Positions 1 through 5,249 of a DNA stretch of 8,547 bases are shown one piece after another. The DNA is taken from NCBI GenBank assembly GCA_020053155.1, contig JAGVNS010000142.1:1-8547 (forward strand), written 5' to 3'. Position numbers and translations under genes: made by a program. The notes under the pieces were generated by a model, which did no database searches, was not told where the DNA came from, and worked only from the letters and a program-made list of their open reading frames with translations. The stretch comes from Nitrososphaerota archaeon (GTDB lineage: Archaea > Iainarchaeota > Iainarchaeia > Iainarchaeales > VGJJ01). The stretch's first letter is position 1. Every line of letters begins with the position of its first letter.

Positions 1-506
1 CCATTCAACTAAAAAATGAACACGGAATTTTACAAGGAGTTTATCGCCTGAAAGACGGTCGCCTGCTTGAGATTCGTTATCAAATGCTCTATGAAAGCAA
101 GAAATACCGTGCGTACATTGGGGGCGAATCCGTAGGAGAAGTGGGAGATCAATTGGGGTTTCGTTCTGTCGATTTTCCTGAGCGAAGGAAAGGTATTGGA
201 AGCGCGTTATTCGATTCAGCCGAGCGGGGATTTCAGTATGAACGAATGCGGGTCCACACCGCAAAAATGGACGCGCTACAATTCTTTTTATCTCGCGGGT
301 TTCAAGGGGAACCCCACGACCGAGAGAAAATTGCACACCTGTTGAAAGCAAATAAATCGGAAAAAGAGAGGATACTGCGGGAGGGCGAAGTGGCACTCAA
401 TAAAGATCAACAACCCCAAAAATTCAATGACCCCCTAAGATGGCACCGCATTAAAATCATTGGAAGGGACGGGAAGGAAAAGCTATTAACCATTCGGGTG
501 GCGTAG
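1..506 (+). CDS. GNAT-like N-acetyltransferase, 5' end outside the window
   Basis: The reading frame is open from base 3, so the ATG at 84 is internal and the gene begins before the window; 167 codons are visible. Visible residues 61-66 (RRKGIG, followed by SALF and then AE) fit GNAT motif A, the pyrophosphate loop for acetyl-CoA ([RQ]xxGxG/A). Residues 91-100 (ALQFFLSRGF) fit the following motif B, usually seen as A..FY...GF. A charged tail of about 65 residues extends past the usual end of the fold and ends in a short strand-like segment (WHRIKII, then LLTIRVA). GNAT enzymes move an acetyl group from acetyl-CoA to an amine; the substrate cannot be told here. The stop is TAG. The next gene starts 8 bases later, suggesting one transcript. 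The family call rests on two motifs only, because part of the N-terminal half is missing. Confidence 0.6.
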   Translation, partial: IQLKNEHGILQGVYRLKDGRLLEIRYQMLYESKKYRAYIGGESVGEVGDQLGFRSVDFPERRKGIGSALFDSAERGFQYERMRVHTAKMDALQFFLSRGFQGEPHDREKIAHLLKANKSEKERILREGEVALNKDQQPQKFNDPLRWHRIKIIGRDGKEKLLTIRVA

Positions 507-514
507 ACAATAGC

Positions 515-1426
515 ATGAAATCCATCCAATCACTTGTGGCGTTCAAAACCAAGGACAAACTTCTATTGCCGGGCTTGTTGTATGAGCCCACGCGAAAAAC
601 GAAAAAAGTAGCACTGTATTTGCATGGAAACGGGAGCTCGTCCGTTTTCTATCGCCCCGATTCAAATGAAAACTATGCTACCGCGCTGAATCGAAAGGGC
701 ATTGCTTATTTTCCATTCAACAATCGGGGGGCGCATTACGTGAAGAAATTTTCATACCATGCAAAAGGAAAGAAAATATCCATTCGATATGGGATGGCGT
801 ATGAGCTCATCAGAGAGTGTGTGGAAGACGTTGATTCGGCCGTCCGATTTCTTCGCAAAAAAGGTTACCGCAAATTTTATTTGATGGGACATTCAACAGG
901 GGCCAATAAGATTTGCGTCTATGATCATTACGCGAAGAAAAACCCATTCAAAAAATACGCCATTTTAGCGGGGGGCGATGATGCCGGGTGTTATTGGATA
1001 GCACTGGGAAAAAAGCGTTTTGGAGAATTGTTGCGTGAATGCAAACGGAAAATAAAGGCCAAGAAAGGAAGGGAAATCGTTCCCCTTCCCGAAAAGGATA
1101 CGATTATTTCGTATCAGTCCCTCTTTGATACGATTAATCCAGATGGAGACTATAATGCATTTCCGTTCCAGGAATACGCGAATCAAAAACGGTCGCACAA
1201 TCCCTTATTTCGTTTTTTCAAAAAAATTCGCACTCCAAGTTTAGTTGTTTATGGGGAAAAGGACAAATACGCCGTGGTTCATCCCCGTGACGCGATCAAG
1301 ATATTGAAAAAAGAAACAAATAATTCCCCGTTATTTGAATATCACTTAATTTCAAAGGCCGATCACGGATACAGTAGAAAAGAGCACGAAGTAGCTGAAC
1401 TCATTGCCCTATTTTTTTCCCATTAA
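515..1426 (+). CDS. alpha/beta hydrolase (serine hydrolase)
   Basis: The protein is 303 residues with a complete-looking alpha/beta hydrolase layout. Strand 3 runs into an oxyanion-hole motif HGNG at residues 37-40. The nucleophile elbow is GHSTG, with Ser127. The acid is probably Asp250 in VVYGEKD, and the base His284 in KADHG. An insertion between about residues 155 and 235 would be the lid or cap and is rich in Lys and Arg. There is no signal peptide, so it is probably cytoplasmic. The family includes esterases, thioesterases, C-C hydrolases and peptidases, and the substrate cannot be chosen from sequence. The start ATG lies 8 bases after the acetyltransferase stop and lacks a clear Shine-Dalgarno site, which fits translation within an operon. 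T-runs at 1442-1446 and 1453-1458, just after the TAA stop, could end the transcript. Confidence 0.85.
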   Translation: MKSIQSLVAFKTKDKLLLPGLLYEPTRKTKKVALYLHGNGSSSVFYRPDSNENYATALNRKGIAYFPFNNRGAHYVKKFSYHAKGKKISIRYGMAYELIRECVEDVDSAVRFLRKKGYRKFYLMGHSTGANKICVYDHYAKKNPFKKYAILAGGDDAGCYWIALGKKRFGELLRECKRKIKAKKGREIVPLPEKDTIISYQSLFDTINPDGDYNAFPFQEYANQKRSHNPLFRFFKKIRTPSLVVYGEKDKYAVVHPRDAIKILKKETNNSPLFEYHLISKADHGYSRKEHEVAELIALFFSH

Positions 1427-1524
1427 AACAGGCAATGCACGTTTTTCCCAAGTTTTTTCCGTGTATAATCGCCAAGAAAGATGAAAAAGGAGCGGTTGAG
1501 GAAAAAAGCTGTTGCAGAGTCGAT

Positions 1525-1545
1525 TTTTTATACTTCGAGAGTATA
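1525..1545 (+). promoter_or_regulatory. TATA box overlapped by a dyad, candidate autoregulated promoter
   Basis: A run ending in TTTTATAC at 1525-1533 resembles an archaeal TATA box. It overlaps a perfect dyad, TATACT-TCGAG-AGTATA (1529-1545). A second short dyad, GTAT-AGTAA-ATAC (1541-1553), follows. Initiation about 25-30 bases after the TATA box would fall near 1555, at the ATG at 1557, giving a leaderless message. Since the next gene encodes a winged-helix protein, a dyad over the TATA box would suit autorepression. That role is inference. Confidence 0.4.
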
Positions 1546-1556
1546 GTAAATACAGT

Positions 1557-1655
1557 ATGTCATTTGTTCCGTCTGTAAAGCAAAAGCCGACCGTTTCGGT
1601 CTTGTTGCCTCAGATGGTGGATGCCCGCCCGTTTTACATTTTTCACTGGATGTAG
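1557..1655 (+). CDS. 32-codon leaderless ORF in front of the winged-helix gene (leader peptide or displaced N-terminus)
   Basis: The ATG lies at the expected start point of the TATA box at 1525-1533. The 32 codons have a coding-like composition, with many G or C third positions, and read as an ordinary peptide ending FYIFHWM before a TAG at 1653-1655. The frame differs by one from the winged-helix frame that follows. Removing bases 1653-1701, which contain a perfect-armed palindrome, would join the two frames smoothly (HWM followed by QPISNLSE). It may therefore be the true N-terminus of the regulator, cut off by a small insertion or frameshift, or a separate leader peptide. I do not recognise a family. 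Confidence 0.35.
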   Translation: MSFVPSVKQKPTVSVLLPQMVDARPFYIFHWM

Positions 1656-1968
1656 GCGGGGACCTTATTTCTCATTTTTTTTGAGGGGTTCGGTCCCCGC
1701 CCAACCCATTTCTAATTTATCTGAAACACAAAAGTTGATTTTGGAGTGTTGCCAAAACTTTCCGCTGCTGACAGCTTCGGCTCTCGCGCGCGAGTTTTGT
1801 TTCCAAACCCACATTCCGGAGTCCACTTTTTGGCACAATCTTCGCCGCCTCAAGAAAATGGGAATGATTGATTTCGGGAACTCCCTTCCCATTAGGCTCA
1901 GGGTGGCGGACGAAGAGTTGGGGAAAAACAACCAAAAGATGGAGGTGAAAATTCAAGAGGAACGCTGA
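1621..1968 (+). CDS. small winged-helix DNA-binding protein, start uncertain
   Basis: The frame is 115 codons from the ATG at 1621. Only residues from about 33 onward look like a conserved protein: helix 1 at 34-46 (SETQKLILECCQN), helix 2 at 51-59 (TASALAREF), a recognition helix at about 66-80 (PESTFWHNLRRLKKM) and a wing from 81. This is the winged helix-turn-helix layout of MarR/ArsR-like archaeal regulators. A short charged tail follows. Residues 1-30 are encoded by a GC-rich palindrome and do not look like protein. A GGTGG directly against the ATG is too close to serve as a normal ribosome site. The alternatives are a TTG start at 1681, or entry from the leaderless ORF at 1557 if a frameshift or insertion lies between. 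Likely role: local transcription regulator; target unknown. Confidence 0.6.
   Translation: MPARFTFFTGCRRGPYFSFFLRGSVPAQPISNLSETQKLILECCQNFPLLTASALAREFCFQTHIPESTFWHNLRRLKKMGMIDFGNSLPIRLRVADEELGKNNQKMEVKIQEER
1655..1701. repeat. 47-base nested palindrome inside the 5' part of the regulator gene
   Basis: Perfect 10-base arms, GGCGGGGACC (1655-1664) and GGTCCCCGCC (1692-1701), enclose a symmetric interior with a second stem, CTCA (1671-1674) with TGAG (1682-1685), and a loop of seven T. The two internal spacers are six bases each, so the whole element is centred on base 1678. The GC-rich arms contrast with the surrounding sequence. As RNA it would fold into a strong hairpin across the start region of the winged-helix gene. 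Confidence 0.75.
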
Positions 1969-1980
1969 AATGGTAAATGC

Positions 1981-2017
1981 GTGCCGGCGCATAAACCGGC
2001 ACTTTTTCTTTTTTTTT
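1981..2017 (+). terminator. hairpin plus T-run after the winged-helix gene
   Basis: GTGCCGG (1981-1987) pairs perfectly with CCGGCAC (1996-2002) across an eight-base loop, and an almost unbroken T-tract follows to 2017. It lies between the stop of the plus-strand regulator and the end of the convergent minus-strand gene. The T-run is on the plus-strand side only, so it serves the regulator transcript. Confidence 0.7.
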
Positions 2018-3222
2018 CAAATCACCGTTTGAATCCAGTCCACCAACTGAGGCCCGTCGAGGGGATTATTTGAAAACACACTTTGGGTGTCCCCTTTGGA
2101 TGCAACCAAAGTATGAAACCATTGACCCGAATAGGGATCATGGACTTCTAACAAGGGGGGTACCCCTTCCTGACCCGGGTACCAAGAAAGGGTGGGAACA
2201 AGATTGGCCCCATTGCTGGTATACCAGTAGGCCGAGGCCTCGTTGAGAGTGGAAGTTAGTACAGGGGATATGGTGGTTTGCCCGAAATAATGTCCAGGCA
2301 ATGAGGTGGCATAAAGCGTGAAATCGGTGGGACCAACGTTGTTGAGGATGACATTGGGCCGGCTGGACTCGTGCAAAACAACGTCTGAACTGTAATCGTT
2401 TTCAAGGTTGGGGCCGAATCCTAAATAGAGCATGTGGGCGGCCCCCGCCGAGCGACCAAAGCCAATGATTTTGGAAGGATTTATTTTGAATTCACTAGCG
2501 TGCGCGCGCAAAAACTGAATGGCCCTCCCCACATCTCCTGGTTGTTGGGGGAAAATGGCCTGTGTTTGACTCGTTGTTCCTGGATCAGCCGAGGGATTGG
2601 GAGATAGGCGGTATCGCACGGAAACAAATGCATATCCATTGGATAAGAAGGAAGGAATGGGGTCCACCGCAGGATTAACATCCTCATCCCCGCTGAAGAA
2701 TCCCCCAGAATGCGAATACACCACCACAGGCATGGGTTGCGTGGGATAGGGGTTGGGAACATACCAATCAAAGACTTGCTCTGAAAAAGGACCATATTGA
2801 ATGTCCTGCTGGTTCGAAAAATAGGTGGGGGAACCTCCTGTACAATCTTGGGTGTCATAGCTCAAGCAGTCCGCTGCACATCCGGGCGTTCCGGTTACGT
2901 ATCCTAAATCCTCACATGTTGCGGTCACCGCACTTCCATCACACAACTCATCCACTCCCTCCTCATTTGGATTTTGAATTTTATTATCCCCACAAAAAGT
3001 AGCCGGAGGGTTTCCAGGATTTTTACCCCCATTCAATCCAGAACTTTCTTCTAGGGCCTCCTGATAGATGTTGAGGTTGTTCAAAATGATTGTCTGCGTG
3101 GAATCCGTACTGGATAAAATGAGAATCATGACAATAGTGGACACGAGCACCGCTCCCCCAATAAGGAGCAGGTATTCCAGTGCCCCCTGCCCCCTGGAAA
3201 AAAGGAAACGTTTCCCTGCCAT
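2017..3222 (-). CDS. exported esterase/lipase-like protein with class III (pilin-type) signal and Cys-rich module
   Basis: The protein is 401 residues in three parts. Residues 1-37 form a class III signal peptide: basic start, then GQGALEYLLLIGG. Cleavage would fall between Gly11 and Gln12, with Glu16 at +5, as in archaeal pilin-like proteins processed by EppA-type peptidases. Residues 77-127 carry six cysteines (77, 94, 103, 115, 119, 127) in a CGD..IQ...CDG...GY...C...C...C pattern, like the Myxococcus-type Cys-rich repeat found on cell surfaces. Residues from about 140 form an alpha/beta hydrolase of the BD-FAE/HSL esterase group: HSGG oxyanion motif at 171-174, SVRYRLSP at 201-208, nucleophile elbow GRSAG with Ser258, and a VGPTDF segment near 296. 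The usual late Asp...His pair is unclear: Asp362 and His370 are the only nearby candidates and lie very close together. It is probably displayed outside the cell on a pilin-like anchor. Substrate unknown. Confidence 0.85.
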   Translation of the reverse strand: MAGKRFLFSRGQGALEYLLLIGGAVLVSTIVMILILSSTDSTQTIILNNLNIYQEALEESSGLNGGKNPGNPPATFCGDNKIQNPNEEGVDELCDGSAVTATCEDLGYVTGTPGCAADCLSYDTQDCTGGSPTYFSNQQDIQYGPFSEQVFDWYVPNPYPTQPMPVVVYSHSGGFFSGDEDVNPAVDPIPSFLSNGYAFVSVRYRLSPNPSADPGTTSQTQAIFPQQPGDVGRAIQFLRAHASEFKINPSKIIGFGRSAGAAHMLYLGFGPNLENDYSSDVVLHESSRPNVILNNVGPTDFTLYATSLPGHYFGQTTISPVLTSTLNEASAYWYTSNGANLVPTLSWYPGQEGVPPLLEVHDPYSGQWFHTLVASKGDTQSVFSNNPLDGPQLVDWIQTVI

Positions 3223-3245
3223 GGTAACATAAAAATGGGTCGTGG

Positions 3246-3253
3246 AATAAAAA
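3246..3253 (-). promoter_or_regulatory. TATA-like box for the exported esterase gene
   Basis: On the minus strand TTTTTATT lies about 28 bases before the ATG at 3222, the spacing expected if transcription starts at the start codon. No Shine-Dalgarno sequence precedes that ATG, which agrees with a leaderless message. Confidence 0.4.
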
Positions 3254-3517
3254 CGAGGTGGGGGTGACTGGAATGGGTTGGCTGAAACGAGCCATTACAC
3301 ATATTATAGTGGAACTCATAAGTTCTTAATAATTTTCTAATCTTTACCAATTTTTCTCTTTTTGTTAAACGGCTTTCTTTTGGTTTTTACTCGCCGAATA
3401 AGCGTCAAAGGTGGTGAGACACCACCCCTAAAAACCGATTAAAAATATTAAAAACTTACCCGCTTCAGTATAACTCCAATTACGCGCATTAATTCCAACT
3501 TTGCCTGGAGGGCATTT

Positions 3518-3523
3518 GGAGGT
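3518..3523 (+). promoter_or_regulatory. strong Shine-Dalgarno site
   Basis: GGAGGT lies six bases before the ATG at 3530. It fits the 16S 3' end of archaea and is the main reason to accept the short gene that follows as real. It also fixes the start codon. Confidence 0.7.
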
Positions 3524-3529
3524 TATACT

Positions 3530-3763
3530 ATGCCACGCTCTACAGGGAATTTACGGCCTGCCGGAAAAGGGGTAAGAAGAATAATGGTTAGGCAGTTGGC
3601 ACACGCCAAGCAAAAGGGTGTTCCTCTTTCATCAAGAGGGATTCGGGTATTAGAGGAAGGCACCCTGCTTAGAAGGGAAGCGGCCGTTCTTCGTCGGAAT
3701 AAAAAAAGATTGTCTGCAAGCGGAATTCGGAGATTACAGGGGTTAATGGATGCAGGATACTAG
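3530..3763 (+). CDS. small, highly basic protein with an internal repeat
   Basis: The protein has 77 residues, of which 19 are Lys or Arg and only 4 acidic, for a net charge of about +15. It has no cysteine and no membrane segment. A motif occurs twice, 28 residues apart: LSSRGIRVL at 33-41 and LSASGIRRL at 61-69. The segments after each copy look helical, so the protein may be two copies of a short helical unit. The charge suggests binding to RNA or DNA, but that is inference and I recognise no family. Translation is supported by a GGAGGT site six bases before the start. The stop is TAG, and the same frame stays open for another 59 codons to a TGA at 3941. Confidence 0.6.
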   Translation: MPRSTGNLRPAGKGVRRIMVRQLAHAKQKGVPLSSRGIRVLEEGTLLRREAAVLRRNKKRLSASGIRRLQGLMDAGY

Positions 3764-3975
3764 TTTTTTATAGATTTTTTTAATTCAAACATCAATGCAT
3801 TACCTTCCCATCATGAAAACAATTTCCGCGTCTTAGAAAAGATGCAGTCCATCATTCATCCCATACTGGGTTTGTATCACAAATTGTTCAAACAAAAGAA
3901 AATAGTATTTATTGGGAACATTGATAGAGGAGAGAAGCAATGAAAGTAAAATAACTGAAAAATAAGAAAGGTGGT
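3764..3975. other. unassigned stretch, possible short ORFs only
   Basis: No firm gene is visible. The frame of the preceding basic protein stays open after its TAG until a TGA at 3941-3943. Within it an ATG at 3842 begins a 33-codon ORF with a plausible composition (contains HPILGLYHKLF) but no ribosome site. Overlapping its stop by ATGA, a four-codon ORF starts at 3940 after a GAGGAG-like site at 3927-3932. These could be small real genes, the remnant of a longer one, or chance. Confidence 0.3.
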
Positions 3976-4001
3976 GGGAAATAGTTTCCCCTATTTTTTT
4001 T
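3976..4001 (+). terminator. hairpin plus T8 run
   Basis: GGGAAA (3976-3981) pairs with TTTCCC (3985-3990) over a three-base loop. An alternative fold pairs AAATAG (3979-3984) with CTATTT (3991-3996). Eight T follow at 3994-4001. It would end transcripts from the plus-strand basic-protein gene before the convergent minus-strand gene. Confidence 0.6.
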
Positions 4002-4007
4002 AAAATT

Positions 4008-4523
4008 CTAATCCACTGGATTCGTGACCGTGTAATTCAGGGTTGCCCCATTGTAAATGGAACCGTCGCAGAGCATTTTGAATCCCACAATCTGTCCCGC
4101 ATCCTCTCCCCAAACCACGAGATGGCAGTCTGACGAGGACCCCCCTCCATCGTTAACGGTCAAAGAGAGAACCGAAAATTCATTGACGACCCCATCCAAA
4201 ATGATAAAGGCGGCATTCACCCCGTCAGGGTTCCACCCGGCAGCGTTGCCTGCCGCATCGTCTTGGAGATGCCGGATGAATATTTTCACGGGTACATTGT
4301 TCTGCAAATCACTGGCTTTAGCATCAATGGTCTTGGCATACAACACGTTTTCGGTGATTTGACTTTGCAAATCATGAATGGCATTCATGATGCGGGGAAT
4401 GGCACTATCCAAATTCCAACTATTTCCTGCGCGAACCGCCCCCGCCACACCAATAAGCCCGACAAAAACCAGCCCAATAAATCCCAATAATTTAATCTTT
4501 TGAATATCCGTCATCTTTGACAT
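4008..4523 (-). CDS. secreted or membrane-anchored protein of unknown function
   Basis: The protein has 171 residues from the ATG at 4523. That start is preferred to an ATG 36 bases upstream because GGAGG (minus strand, 4531-4535) lies seven bases before it. Residues 9-31 are a short basic stretch and a long hydrophobic run (LLGFIGLVFVGLIGVAGAV) ending in RAG, so either a signal peptide cleaved near residue 32 or an N-terminal anchor. It is not a class III signal: there is no Gln plus Glu at +5. Residues 42-75 look helical and may form a coiled coil. The rest looks beta-rich, with a Gly/Ser-rich turn (126-131) and two cysteines (133 and 152) that could form a disulfide outside the cell. The stop is TAG. 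I recognise no family. Its upstream region shares a 22-base sequence with that of the exported esterase. Confidence 0.7.
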   Translation of the reverse strand: MSKMTDIQKIKLLGFIGLVFVGLIGVAGAVRAGNSWNLDSAIPRIMNAIHDLQSQITENVLYAKTIDAKASDLQNNVPVKIFIRHLQDDAAGNAAGWNPDGVNAAFIILDGVVNEFSVLSLTVNDGGGSSSDCHLVVWGEDAGQIVGFKMLCDGSIYNGATLNYTVTNPVD

Positions 4524-4563
4524 TCCTATTCCTCCCAACCAACCGTATTGGAGCGTCAAACCC

Positions 4564-4571
4564 TTTTAATT
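4564..4571 (-). promoter_or_regulatory. TATA-like box for the secreted-protein gene
   Basis: AATTAAAA on the minus strand would place a transcription start near 4541, leaving a leader of about 20 bases that includes the GGAGG ribosome site at 4531-4535. The spacing is good and the sequence match moderate. Confidence 0.35.
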
Positions 4572-4751
4572 CCTACCCAAAAACGAAACAAGTCCAAGAA
4601 TGTGGGATTTTTGTTAAGCGGCCTTTTTTCTAATCAAACCCATTTCGATACGATTGGTCGATTGTATGCGAAAAAAACCCGGGAAAAACGCATAGAGCCT
4701 GCCTGCTTGAGAGAAAAGGGGAAGAGAAAAAAGTGGAATTGCGCAGTCTGA

Positions 4752-4759
4752 TTTATAAT
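4752..4759 (+). promoter_or_regulatory. TATA box, likely promoter of the 23S rRNA transcript
   Basis: TTTATAAT is the best TATA box in the 700 bases before the 23S gene. Transcription would start near 4783, just before the first leader hairpin at 4787. A purine-rich stretch lies upstream, but I see no clear BRE. Confidence 0.5.
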
Positions 4760-4782
4760 CTTTCTCCAAGGAAGTTAAGTAC

Positions 4783-5249
4783 GTTTGACCGGGGGTTCCT
4801 GGTCGAATGCAATTTCAAGCTTTAACAGCCTGGATTTGGGTGGAAGACCAAAACAGGAAAGGTGTCATTACCTTTCTATTTTTTTCTTTTACCCTTTTTC
4901 TGGCGTTTGCAGCACCGAGGCATAACCCGAGAGGGTTTCGGTGTCACAGGAGGAGGGTAGGGCTCCATTTCCGAAATAGAGCGTGGAAAAGCCTTATTTG
5001 GGCGTTGAAAACCCAAGTGTCGATTATTTTTTACGATTACCCTGTGATTCGTCACAGGTCTACAACCGTTGAAATAAAATAATTAGTCCCGAGTTCATTG
5101 GTAAAAACGGTTTGAGTTAGTGGCTGCGTAAGCGGTCGTTAATGAGAATCTAATTACCGGAAGAATGTCTGTTTTTGGTTGAGGAAGTTTTCATTTATTC
5201 TTTCGAGAATACGTGTAAATGAAATTAATCAAAAATGGCGAGACAGAGA
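4783..5249 (+). ncRNA. structured 5' leader of the 23S rRNA precursor
   Basis: No protein gene is credible here, but several stable RNA hairpins are. GACCGGG/CCTGGTC (4787-4804) has a GGTT loop. CACCGA/TCGGTG (4913-4918 with 4938-4943) stacks beyond a five-base bulge on AACCC/GGGTT with a GAGA tetraloop (4924-4937). GCTC..ATTT/AAAT..GAGC spans 4962-4982. CCTGTGA/TCACAGG (5041-5058) has a TTCG loop. A 12-pair stem at 5116-5127 with 5132-5143 has a GTAA loop and five G-U pairs, which points to RNA rather than DNA function. The part from 5044 to 5089 also pairs with the region beyond the 23S 3' end. It is probably processed away; whether any piece is a stable RNA of its own is unknown. Confidence 0.55.
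5044..5089 (+). repeat. 5' arm of the 23S processing stem
   Basis: Bases 5044-5070 pair with 8286-8312: 25 Watson-Crick pairs, one G-U and one G-G mismatch. After an internal loop (GAA at 5071-5073 against CCAA at 8282-8285) the pairing continues with 5074-5081 to 8274-8281, then 5083-5084 to 8271-8272 and 5086-5089 to 8266-8269. This gives about 40 pairs closing off the whole 23S gene, as expected for the archaeal pre-rRNA stem cut by the tRNA-splicing-type endonuclease. No textbook bulge-helix-bulge is seen; the 3/4 internal loop is the nearest candidate site. Confidence 0.8.

Larger units (their letters stand above)
3223..3529. other. divergent intergenic region with a 17-base perfect palindrome
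   Basis: This region separates the minus-strand esterase from the plus-strand basic-protein gene. It holds the palindrome GGTGGTGAGACACCACC (3410-3426; 7-base arms, 3-base centre), a possible operator or small hairpin. Plus-strand TATA candidates are an A/T stretch at 3439-3449 and AGTATAA at 3468-3474. The latter would place a start near 3497, about 30 bases before the ATG at 3530. A 22-base sequence at 3359-3380 recurs at 4608-4629. Confidence 0.5.

Noticed and set aside
1481..1546. 21-codon plus-strand ORF (MKKERLRKKA...) before the regulator promoter
   Set aside because: It is short, has no ribosome site at a proper distance and runs through the TATA box and dyad; a TATA-like TGTATAAT at 1462-1469 is too close for a leaderless start.
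1647..1708. Archaeal bulge-helix-bulge intron in the regulator gene
   Set aside because: The palindrome could be an intron stem, but the flanks allow only a three-pair exon helix (TGG with CCA) and no four-pair central helix with two three-base bulges.
3530..3943. TAG read as an amino acid (pyrrolysine) in the basic-protein gene
   Set aside because: TAG ends at least two other genes in the window, at 504-506 and at 4008-4010 on the minus strand, so it works as an ordinary stop here.
4548..4751. Plus-strand ORF of 67 codons
   Set aside because: It overlaps the promoter region of the minus-strand secreted-protein gene and abuts the rRNA promoter, with no ribosome site and a low-complexity Lys/Arg-rich end.
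4807..5082. Plus-strand ORF of 91 codons with a hydrophobic stretch
   Set aside because: It runs through the rRNA leader hairpins and the 5' processing arm, has no ribosome site, and its composition reflects T-rich and purine-rich tracts rather than protein.
4783..5249. 5S rRNA, tRNA, SRP RNA or RNase P RNA in the rRNA leader
   Set aside because: I looked for the usual landmarks (T-loop TTCGAAT-like sequence with acceptor stem, 5S core, SRP helix 8, RNase P conserved core) and found none.
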